Shown: positions 1 to 5,052 of the stretch, one piece after another | How the letters are laid out: the number at the start of each line of letters is the position of its first letter | Numbering within the stretch: the first letter of the stretch is position 1 | Origin: Acidobacteriota bacterium | GTDB taxonomy: Bacteria > Acidobacteriota > Terriglobia > Terriglobales > Acidobacteriaceae | NCBI GenBank assembly: GCA_003224785.1 | Contig: QHZV01000095.1 | Coordinates: 1 to 5,598, forward strand | DNA length: 5,598 bases | Direction of reading: 5' to 3' | The notes under the pieces: generated by a model | The model's input: the letters and a program-made list of their open reading frames with translations, nothing else | Told to the model about the DNA's origin: nothing | The model's database searches: none | Position numbers and translations under genes: made by a program

Positions 1-184
1 AACGAATCAAAGGCAAAAGGTACCAATTGCCGCAGCGGATCTCACTCGAGCATAACGAAAGAAACCGGATAGATCGGATAATCAGGCGACAAACCCCTAT
101 ATCTCTGCGATGTCGCGTACTCTGCGGATAGAAGCTTTTGCTTTTGTTCGAACCCAAGCCCAAACTACGTTAATCTATTACGTC
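1..184. other. Left-edge region without an identifiable gene
   Basis: This leader lies before the YajQ gene. One plus-strand frame is open from the window edge to about base 128 (positions 3-128), but its translation is arginine-rich and matches nothing I recognise, so it may be the tail of an upstream gene or plain noncoding DNA. An in-frame ATG at 110 would add 25 residues to YajQ that do not resemble the family's N-terminus. GATAAT at 77-82 and TAATCT at 171-176 resemble -10 boxes, but neither has a convincing -35 partner. No terminator, tRNA or repeat is visible. Confidence 0.4.
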
Positions 185-682
185 ATGCCAGAGAACACTT
201 TCGATATAGTGAGCAAGATTGACCTGCAGGAAGTTTCGAATGCCATTCAGCAGGCGTTGAAGGAGATCCACACGCGGTTCGATTTGAAGGACTCAAAATC
301 GGATATCACACTGGATCCAAAAGAAGGCATCACGCTGAGTTCGGCGGACGATTACAAACTGAAGGCGGTCAATGACGTTCTGCAGCAGAAGCTGGTCAAG
401 CGCGGAGTGCCTCTCAAAGGGCTAACCTACAGCGCAATTGAACCTGCGGCCGGCAGCACGGTGAGGCAGAAGATCACCATGCAGCAGGGGATCCCGATTG
501 AGAAGGCGCGCGAGATCGTGAAGGTGATTAAGAGTTCCAAGAAGAAAGTGCAGGCGTCGATTCAAGGCGACGTGGTGCGGGTGAGCGGGAAAGATCGGGA
601 TGCGCTTCAGGAGACCATCGCGCTGGTGAAGCAACAGGATTTCGGGATTGATATGCAGTTTACGAATTACAGGACGAACTGA
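185..682 (+). CDS. yajQ: YajQ family nucleotide-binding (putative c-di-GMP-binding) protein
   Basis: The 165-residue product matches the usual YajQ/DUF520 length of about 160-165 residues. The start at 185 is chosen because the family begins with a short Met-Pro-x-x-FDIVS segment, seen here as MPENTFDIVSKID (residues 1-13). The more upstream ATG at 110 would add an unrelated tail. Family hallmarks are RFDLKDSKSDI (31-41), the KRGVPLKGL segment (72-80), KAREIVKVIK (107-116), the VQASIQGD strand (122-129) with VRVSGKDRDALQ after it, and the closing QFTNYR. YajQ proteins are cytoplasmic with two ferredoxin-like folds. They bind nucleotides or RNA, and some act as c-di-GMP effectors partnering transcription factors. 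Binding here is inferred from family membership. No clear Shine-Dalgarno precedes the start. The next gene begins 65-74 bases downstream, so co-transcription is possible. Confidence 0.92.
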   Translation: MPENTFDIVSKIDLQEVSNAIQQALKEIHTRFDLKDSKSDITLDPKEGITLSSADDYKLKAVNDVLQQKLVKRGVPLKGLTYSAIEPAAGSTVRQKITMQQGIPIEKAREIVKVIKSSKKKVQASIQGDVVRVSGKDRDALQETIALVKQQDFGIDMQFTNYRTN

Positions 683-694
683 AAAGGCGCCGGG

Positions 695-745
695 TTTCAG
701 GCTTCAGGCTCCAGGCCTGATGCCAGACACCTGATTCCTGAGGCC
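695..745. repeat. Heptamer repeat and inverted repeat between yajQ and the prenyl synthase
   Basis: Three tandem 7-base units, TTTCAGG (695-701), CTTCAGG (702-708) and CTCCAGG (709-715), run into the palindrome CAGGCCTG (712-719). GGCTTCAGG (700-708) can also pair with CCTGAGGCC (737-745), nine base pairs including one G-U. That pairing would cover the TGAGG (739-743) which is the only Shine-Dalgarno candidate for the next gene. There is no T-tract, so it is a poor intrinsic terminator. It is more likely a degenerate intergenic repeat. Confidence 0.5.
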
Positions 746-756
746 GATTGAAACTG

Positions 757-1758
757 ATGACATCCGCCAGCACGAACGGCATCGCGATTAACGGGACCGA
801 GGTATTCGATCTTCTTCGCGACGATCTTGCGGCGATTGAGCGCGAGTTCGGGCGGGACACGGTTTCCGGGGTCATGGCGATCACGGAGATTGGCGAATAC
901 CTGCGGGCTGGCGGCGGGAAGCGGATTCGTCCGGCGCTGTTGTTACTCTCATCCAAACTCTTCAACTACGATGGTCGCGGCGCGGTCAAACTTGGCGCTG
1001 TGGTTGAGATTATCCACACCGCAACGCTGGTCCACGACGACATTATTGATGAAGCCAAGACGCGGCGCGGGCGTCCTGCGGCCAATACTCAATGGGGAAA
1101 TTCGAAGTGCGTGCTGGCGGGCGACTGGCTCTACATGCAGGCGTTCAAGGTTGCGGTGCAGGAGCGCAATTTTCGAATTCTGGATGCGTTGATCGAGCTC
1201 ACGCAGCAGATGGTGGAAGGCGAACTGCTGCAGATGGAGAAGCTGGGGAAGCTGATCTCACTGGCAGAACATTTTGATTTGATCTATCGCAAAACGGCGT
1301 GCCTGTTTTCTGTGTGCATGCGTATGGGAGCGATTCTGGCGGGGGCAACAGCTGAGCAAGAGGAGCAAGTCGGACGATACGGGCGCGATCTGGGGATGGC
1401 GTTTCAGATCGTGGACGATGTGCTGGATCTGACTGCTTCGGAAGAAATTCTTGGTAAGCCGGTGGCGAGCGATCTGCGTGAAGGAAAGGTAACGATGGCC
1501 GTGATCCATGCGCTCGAGCGTTGCGCGGCGGATGAGCGCCAGATGATCAAGATGGTGGTGAAAGACCGCGCGTTCAACGGGGTCACGCATGCGGATATCC
1601 TGCGCATTCTAAGTTGCTACGGCTCTCTCGATGCCGCTAACGCATTGGCTGCTCAGTATGCTGACTCGGCGCGGAAGGCAATTTGCACATTTCCCGACTC
1701 TGAAATCAAGCGTGCCCTGCTGTGGGCGCCGGAGTTTGTGGTCGCGCGCGAAAAGTAA
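757..1758 (+). CDS. ispB: Trans-polyprenyl diphosphate synthase (octaprenyl/heptaprenyl type)
   Basis: This enzyme family condenses isopentenyl diphosphate onto allylic diphosphates, in the cytoplasm, to make the long all-trans side chain of quinones. Numbering from the TTG at 748 (336 residues), the substrate motif GGKRIRP is at 56-62. The first aspartate-rich motif DDIID is at 97-101, followed by the arginine pair RR, and the second, DDVLD, is at 223-227. GKPVASDLREGK (236-247) provides the conserved lysine and Asp-Leu-x-Glu-Gly. The residue five before the first motif is Ala (A92, in HTATLVHDD), typical of long-chain rather than FPP/GGPP enzymes. Exact chain length cannot be read from sequence. 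The start is ambiguous: ATG at 757 (333 residues) is preferred here, but TTG at 748 is also possible. The TGAGG at 739-743 sits 4 bases before the TTG and 13 before the ATG. No terminator is visible after the stop. Confidence 0.92.
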   Translation: MTSASTNGIAINGTEVFDLLRDDLAAIEREFGRDTVSGVMAITEIGEYLRAGGGKRIRPALLLLSSKLFNYDGRGAVKLGAVVEIIHTATLVHDDIIDEAKTRRGRPAANTQWGNSKCVLAGDWLYMQAFKVAVQERNFRILDALIELTQQMVEGELLQMEKLGKLISLAEHFDLIYRKTACLFSVCMRMGAILAGATAEQEEQVGRYGRDLGMAFQIVDDVLDLTASEEILGKPVASDLREGKVTMAVIHALERCAADERQMIKMVVKDRAFNGVTHADILRILSCYGSLDAANALAAQYADSARKAICTFPDSEIKRALLWAPEFVVAREK

Positions 1759-1808
1759 TACCTTCTGCGGCAGTTACCTGTCTGGGCGTGTTACATCCAA
1801 ATCCCTGC

Positions 1809-1838
1809 TTGATTCGTACTTGGGAATAGGAGTCTAAT
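1809..1838 (+). promoter_or_regulatory. Candidate sigma70-type promoter for the small secreted protein
   Basis: TTGATT (1809-1814, four of six matches to TTGACA) and TCTAAT (1833-1838, five of six matches to TATAAT) are separated by 18 bases. The predicted start site near 1845 would give a leader of about 29 bases containing the Shine-Dalgarno AAGGAG (1858-1863) before the ATG at 1874. The pattern is plausible, but it was found by eye in a 115-base spacer and could be chance. Confidence 0.4.
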
Positions 1839-1873
1839 TTCACGGGGCAATTTAGTTAAGGAGATTGCGCACT

Positions 1874-2203
1874 ATGAAAAAGCTGTGGATGGTCGTATTG
1901 GCTGTTTGCGTAGGTATTAGCCTGGCGGCGGTGGCCCAGGAAACCAAGAGCTGTGACATGGGCAAGGACAAGATGGCTGCCTCGGCACCGCTGAAGACGC
2001 TGAAGGGAACAGTGAAGCAGGATGGAGATAAGGTTTCCTTCGTCAATGACGCGGACCAGAAGAGCTGGGACGTGATGAATCCGGAGACGTTGAAGGACCA
2101 TGTTGGGCACCACGTGCAGGTCAGCGCGCACGTCTATGCTGACAAGGGCCAGATTCACGTGATGAGCGTGAAGATGATGAAGGCAGCAAAATCATCTATG
2201 TAG
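1874..2203 (+). CDS. Small exported protein with OB-fold-like domain (DUF5818-like)
   Basis: This is a 109-residue precursor. The start at 1874 is supported by AAGGAG at 1858-1863; an in-frame TTG at 1865 lies directly against that site and is rejected. A Sec signal peptide is clear: a KK n-region, hydrophobic residues 4-19, and an Ala-Val-Ala cleavage site before Gln22. The mature part has a short Met/Lys linker with the only mature cysteine (Cys27). It then has a compact beta-rich domain from about 41 to 102: a KGTVKQDGDKVSFV hairpin, a tryptophan, ETLKDHVGHHVQV, then IHVMSVKMM. This layout resembles the small OB-fold-like periplasmic proteins common in Acidobacteria, such as DUF5818 or YgiW-like. 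I assign the family by pattern only and the function is unknown. The gene probably forms its own transcript, with a candidate promoter upstream and a strong terminator downstream. Confidence 0.85.
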   Translation: MKKLWMVVLAVCVGISLAAVAQETKSCDMGKDKMAASAPLKTLKGTVKQDGDKVSFVNDADQKSWDVMNPETLKDHVGHHVQVSAHVYADKGQIHVMSVKMMKAAKSSM

Positions 2204-2224
2204 ATGTGGACATCGAATGTTTTG

Positions 2225-2250
2225 GGGCGGCTCGCGCCGCCCTTTTTTCT
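2225..2250 (+). terminator. Intrinsic terminator after the small secreted protein
   Basis: GGGCGGC (2225-2231) pairs perfectly with GCCGCCC (2236-2242) over a 4-base loop, TCGC, followed directly by six Ts (2243-2248). It lies 22 bases after the stop codon of the upstream gene and 18 bases before the ATG of the DedA-rhodanese gene. It therefore separates the two transcripts, and the downstream gene must have a promoter inside or just after it. Confidence 0.88.
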
Positions 2251-2256
2251 TATACT
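2251..2256 (+). promoter_or_regulatory. Candidate -10 box giving a near-leaderless dedA transcript
   Basis: TATACT (five of six matches to TATAAT) starts just after the terminator T-tract. Its end lies 11 bases before the ATG at 2268, so a transcript would start only a few bases ahead of the start codon. That agrees with the absence of any Shine-Dalgarno there. No -35 box is visible because that position falls in the terminator stem. Confidence 0.35.
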
Positions 2257-2267
2257 GTGGTTACGCA

Positions 2268-3239
2268 ATGAATAGCCTTCTTGAGCAAATTTCACATCAC
2301 GGGTATCTGCTGGTCTTCCTGATGGTGTTTGCGGAAGCGGCGGGGCTTCCGGCGCCAGCCGCTTTGGCGCTGGTTGCTGCCGGAGCTGCCGCTGCGGCGC
2401 ACATTCTTGCTGTTCCAGAGGTATTGCTGGCAGCGATCGCGGGAACAATGCTCGGCGATCTGTTGCTGTTTCTGCTGGGGCGCTACACGGGTTGGGCGTT
2501 GCTGAGTTTTATCTGCGGCTTGTCGCTGAATCCGGAGACGTGCATTTTGCGGTCTGCGGAGTCGTTCTATAAGCGCGGACGCATGACGCTTTTGTTTGCG
2601 AAGTTTATTCCCGGCGTGAATACGATGGCGCCGCCGCTGGCGGGCAGCATGAAGATGAAGCCTGCGCAGTTCTTGCAATTCGACTTCCTCGGCGCGTGCC
2701 TGTATATCTCGGCGTACTTTGGGTTGGGTTATATATTCCGCGATTTTGTGGGGAAGATTACGCGTGGGCTGCAGAATGCGAGTCATGTGGCGGCGGAGGT
2801 GATTTTTCTGGCTCTAGTTGTGTACGTCATGTATCGAATTATTCAGTATCGGCATTACAAGTTCTCGGGGAAGATCCCGCGGGTGGCGGCGGAAGAACTG
2901 GCACTGCGGTTGGCAGCGCGCGGGCAGGATGACGTGATTCTCGCGGATGTGCGCAGCCACGGATACTACGACAATGGCGCTGCGAGGATCGCCGGCTCCA
3001 TTCGCCTGGAACCGAACCGGCTGGAAGAAGAATTGAAAACGCTTCCCAAGGACAAGGACATCTACGTGTATTGCACTTGAGCGCGCGAAGCGACCAGCGC
3101 CCGGGTGGCGCTGTTACTTAGAAAGCAAGGATTCCGCGCGTTTGTGATCACCGGCGGGTTGGCGGCGTGGCGGAAGGCTGGGCAGCCGGTGGAAGTGGTG
3201 CCGGCAAGCGATTTGGTGAAGCTGCCGACGTTGAGTTAG
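2268..3239 (+). CDS. DedA/VTT membrane protein fused to rhodanese, candidate selenoprotein (in-frame TGA, Sec271)
   Basis: The N-terminal 200 residues form a DedA/VTT (SNARE-associated) integral membrane domain. It shows FAEAAGLPAP (21-30), GTMLGDLLLFLLGRYTG (59-75), the FYKRGRMTLLFAKFIPG signature (100-116) and a last hydrophobic segment at about 176-192. DedA proteins are lipid-transporter-like membrane proteins. A cytoplasmic-type rhodanese domain follows (about 206-310) with LADVRSHGYYD and the closing ITGGLAAWRKAGQPVE. The frame carries one TGA (3078-3080, residue 271) in YCT-U-AREATSARVALLL. It falls where the catalytic cysteine of the Cys-x4-[R/T]-Ser loop belongs, two residues after Cys269. 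The frame continues to the TAG at 3237, giving 323 residues; stopping at TGA would leave 270 residues and no active-site loop. A SECIS-like hairpin follows directly. The start at 2268 opens the DedA domain with no Shine-Dalgarno. The alternatives are a fresh nonsense mutation or a base-call error. Confidence 0.8.
3088..3119 (+). promoter_or_regulatory. SECIS-like hairpin directly downstream of the in-frame TGA
   Basis: CAGCGCC (3095-3101) and GGCGCTG (3107-3113) form a perfect 7-bp stem closed by the loop CGGGT (3102-3106). AAG (3088-3090) and CTT (3117-3119) can add a lower stem across a small internal loop. The apical loop starts 21 bases after the TGA and has a G at its second position. 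Both agree with the general bacterial SECIS pattern of a short loop with G in the first two positions about 16-37 bases downstream. In GC-rich coding DNA such a hairpin can occur by chance. The weight comes from its position next to a TGA at a catalytic cysteine. Confidence 0.6.
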
Positions 3240-3266
3240 CCGTCAGCCGTCAGTGGTCAGCCGTCA
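3239..3266. repeat. Tandem heptamer array after the rhodanese gene
   Basis: Four contiguous 7-base units are present: GCCGTCA (3239-3245), GCCGTCA (3246-3252), GTGGTCA (3253-3259) and GCCGTCA (3260-3266), followed by GG. The first unit starts at the last base of the TAG stop codon. The array has no stem-loop and no T-tract. It is a different heptamer from that at 695-715 but occupies the same kind of site, a short spacer directly behind a gene. Confidence 0.75.
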
Positions 3267-3297
3267 GGAAAGCAGCCTTTAGCTACGACGTGTGAGG

Positions 3298-3312
3298 TAT
3301 GATCGATACACT
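3298..3312 (+). promoter_or_regulatory. Candidate -10 boxes for a leaderless CYTH transcript
   Basis: TATGAT (3298-3303, five of six matches to TATAAT) and TACACT (3307-3312, four of six) lie 16 and 7 bases before the ATG at 3320. Either would start transcription within about ten bases of that ATG. This fits the missing Shine-Dalgarno and would exclude the ATG at 3299, which lies inside the first box. No good -35 hexamer is visible. Confidence 0.25.
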
Positions 3313-3319
3313 CAAATAC

Positions 3320-3892
3320 ATGTCGTCCTCCAATGAAGTTGAAATTAAGTTTCGGGTTTCAAGTCTCGATGCACTGACGGAGCGTCTTCGTGCGCTGGGA
3401 TTTGAACAGGTCACTCCGCGTACCCATGAAATGAATACGCTGTTCGATCTTCCGGGACAGCCGCTGCGGAAACGTGGCGAGTTGCTGCGACTGCGCAAAT
3501 ATGGCGAGACCTGGGTGCTCACGCATAAGTCGAAGAGCGCGGAGGAAGAAGGCGCCCACAAAAGCCGAATTGAAACAGAAACGCGTATAGCGGATGGCGC
3601 CAAGATGGTAGCCATTCTGCGAGCGCTGCAATTCGAGCCGAGCTTTCGCTATGAAAAATTTCGCGAGGAGTGGAAGGGCGGGCAAGGGCATGTTGTGATT
3701 GACGAAACGCCGATCGGCAATTTTGCAGAAATCGAGGGGCCAGCGGAGTGGATTGATGCTACGGCGCGCGATTTGGGCGTCGATCGGAAAGACTACATGA
3801 AGGAAAACTATGCGGCATTGTTCTTTTCGTGGAAGCGGGAGACTGGAAGCAAGGCTGGCGAGATGACGTTTGATGCGGTCGAGAGCTCTTAA
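3320..3892 (+). CDS. CYTH domain protein (class IV adenylate cyclase / triphosphatase-like)
   Basis: The CYTH superfamily uses a triphosphate tunnel to act on ATP, thiamine triphosphate or inorganic tripolyphosphate, with metal ions, in the cytosol. The 190-residue product opens with the signature ExExK (EVEIK, residues 6-10). In order it then shows LRLRK (56-60), the THK strand (68-70), ETE (85-87), YEKFREEW (111-118), VVIDETPIGNFAEIEG (125-140) and YMKENYAALF (159-168). These are the alternating charged residues that line the tunnel. The length matches stand-alone CyaB-type proteins and no CHAD domain is attached. Which triphosphate it uses cannot be decided. ATG 3320 is chosen because family members start within about ten residues of ExExK. 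ATG 3299 would add seven residues but has a GAGG only one base ahead. Neither has a well-placed Shine-Dalgarno. Confidence 0.87.
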   Translation: MSSSNEVEIKFRVSSLDALTERLRALGFEQVTPRTHEMNTLFDLPGQPLRKRGELLRLRKYGETWVLTHKSKSAEEEGAHKSRIETETRIADGAKMVAILRALQFEPSFRYEKFREEWKGGQGHVVIDETPIGNFAEIEGPAEWIDATARDLGVDRKDYMKENYAALFFSWKRETGSKAGEMTFDAVESS

Positions 3893-3904
3893 CATCCGAT
3901 GAAA

Positions 3905-3940
3905 GCATGGGCGAGGACGCCCGTGCCCCCAACCTTTTTT
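3905..3940 (+). terminator. Palindrome with downstream T-tract, possible terminator or REP-like unit
   Basis: GCATGGGCG (3905-3913) pairs with CGCCCGTGC (3918-3926), nine base pairs including one G-U, over the loop AGGA. It starts 13 bases after the CYTH stop codon. Six Ts follow at 3935-3940, but eight bases (C-rich) separate them from the stem, so termination may be weak. A GGGCG-AGGA-CGCCC core of this kind resembles REP-like palindromes dispersed in acidobacterial intergenic spaces. Whether it is repeated in this genome cannot be seen here. Confidence 0.5.
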
Positions 3941-3944
3941 CTAT

Positions 3945-4157
3945 TATTCCCCTCCTTTATTCCTTTCTCAGCAACCCTCGAACGACTTGATCTGTGATTG
4001 ATTCACCGCGGCCCAGCACCGTGTTTTGTAGGCACAACTGTGTTTGAGCCGACACAGGCCACACCCTTCGAGGACAGCTAAGTCGCGCGAAATCAATGAT
4101 GGCCTGCTTGGGCCTGTTCGTGCCATTCCTCTTAGCGCAGTCCCAAGGAGGGGAATA
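3945..4157 (+). promoter_or_regulatory. Leader bounded by a 13-bp inverted repeat that covers the ribosome binding site
   Basis: TATTCCCCTCCTT (3945-3957) is the exact reverse complement of AAGGAGGGGAATA (4145-4157). The right copy includes the strong Shine-Dalgarno AAGGAGG (4145-4151) and the A of the ATG at 4157. If transcription starts upstream of 3945, the two arms could pair and hide the start site. Shorter perfect inverted repeats lie inside: CCTCGAA/TTCGAGG (3976-3982 with 4067-4073), ATTGATT/AATCAAT (3997-4003 with 4091-4097), CTGTGT/ACACAG (4038-4043 with 4052-4057) and CAGGCCA/TGGCCTG (4055-4061 with 4100-4106). Several of these cross and could not all form. They are about as frequent as chance allows. 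I recognise no known riboswitch. It could instead be a small element with terminal inverted repeats. Confidence 0.4.
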
Positions 4158-5041
4158 TGACAACGCTCAATATCAATGGCAGTAAGGGAAGTGGCAATCA
4201 GGGTTTTAGACAAGTTGAAAAAGATACGTGGTCAAGCATCTATTTGCCGGCGATTTGCGCCTGCATTCTGATGACGGTCGTTTTATTTCTGGCAGTGAGT
4301 TGTTCGAAGAAGTCAGACACTGCGGCGAAGATCAGTGCACCGTCGGCACCGGCGGTCACGAATCCTGCGCCGAGAACGACGGCCTCGATGCCTGCTGAGA
4401 AGCCGAAGAAAGTCGTGGCGAAGAAGCATCGTCCTGCGAACGCGACTTATGTGAGCGGGACGTATGGCGTTTCGTTTAGCTATCCGCACAAATACAGCTT
4501 GCAGGCGGGAGGCAAGAACCCAATCGCACCTGTACAACCGAATTTTCTGAGGCCGGGGGCTGTGCAGGTTGCGGCCGTGGATATGCCGGATGATTCGTTT
4601 CCAGACACAGATTTTTCTTCAGCGCTGTTGAACGTGAGCCTCAACACCGGCATGAGCGCGGAGGAGTGCGCGCAATTCGTGCCGAATTCGAAGGATCCGG
4701 AAGCGGCCAAGCCGACGACCGTAAAGCTGGGTGGGAACGAATTCACTGAGGTCGAGCAGATGAACGGAGAGACAAACCGCCAGTCAGACCTGAAATATTT
4801 CCATCTGTTCAAGAATGGCGCCTGCTATGAGTTTGCGCTGGACGTGGAGACCTCACGGAAAGCGGACGAAGAGCTTGCGCAAGTGGATCGCGGGAAGATT
4901 TTCCAGCAGCTGGAAAAGATTCTTACGAGTGCAAGGATCAAGGGAGTGGAAATGCCGGGAGTGGAGAATGCAGGGTCCACCCCGGTAGCGGATTCGAAAA
5001 CCGAGAAGGTGCAAGTGGTGACAGCGATCGAACAGAAGTGA
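4157..5041 (+). CDS. Membrane-anchored exported protein of unknown function
   Basis: This is a 294-residue protein I do not recognise. The start is firm, with AAGGAGG at 4145-4151 ending five bases before the ATG. Residues 1-28 are polar, then 29-48 form one hydrophobic segment ending in LAVSC. Cys49 satisfies a loose lipobox, but the polar N-region is long for a lipoprotein, so it is either a lipoprotein or a single-pass protein with its C-terminus outside. Residues 50-95 are a low-complexity Ala/Pro/Lys/Thr linker that could span the envelope. A globular part follows from about 97, opening with GTYGVSFSYPHKYSL, a pattern seen at the start of PsbP-like and similar beta-rich extracytoplasmic domains. 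It contains Cys171 and Cys223, possibly a disulfide, and the last 25 residues are again Thr/Ser/Lys-rich. The gene stands alone, with its own leader and a hairpin-T-tract behind it. Confidence 0.8.
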   Translation: MTTLNINGSKGSGNQGFRQVEKDTWSSIYLPAICACILMTVVLFLAVSCSKKSDTAAKISAPSAPAVTNPAPRTTASMPAEKPKKVVAKKHRPANATYVSGTYGVSFSYPHKYSLQAGGKNPIAPVQPNFLRPGAVQVAAVDMPDDSFPDTDFSSALLNVSLNTGMSAEECAQFVPNSKDPEAAKPTTVKLGGNEFTEVEQMNGETNRQSDLKYFHLFKNGACYEFALDVETSRKADEELAQVDRGKIFQQLEKILTSARIKGVEMPGVENAGSTPVADSKTEKVQVVTAIEQK

Positions 5042-5052
5042 ATTCGATGGCA

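Noticed and set aside
110..184. Upstream ATG at 110 extending YajQ by 25 residues
   Set aside because: The extension does not resemble YajQ, whose family N-terminus begins at the Met-Pro encoded from 185.
2292..2786. 164-residue minus-strand frame inside the DedA domain
   Set aside because: It is antisense to a clear DedA domain and its Arg/Gln-rich composition is the usual shadow of GC-biased third positions.
2268..3080. Reading the DedA gene as a complete 270-residue protein ending at TGA 3078
   Set aside because: The product would end inside the rhodanese active-site loop, while the same frame goes on to encode the remainder of that domain without a break.
3240..3298. CRISPR-like array at the heptamer repeats
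   Set aside because: Units are 7 bases with no spacers between them, unlike CRISPR repeats of 23-37 bases separated by unique spacers.
4021..4085. c-di-GMP (GEMM) riboswitch in the 4157 leader, suggested by the nearby YajQ gene
   Set aside because: The conserved GEMM core and its two-helix arrangement could not be matched here, and the resemblance was limited to a few shared short strings.
3957..4213. Overlapping minus-strand frames, one with a Cys-rich CGLCRLKHSC stretch
   Set aside because: They overlap the firm start of the 4157 gene and the 13-bp inverted repeat. They have no ribosome binding site or family resemblance and read as chance frames in noncoding DNA.
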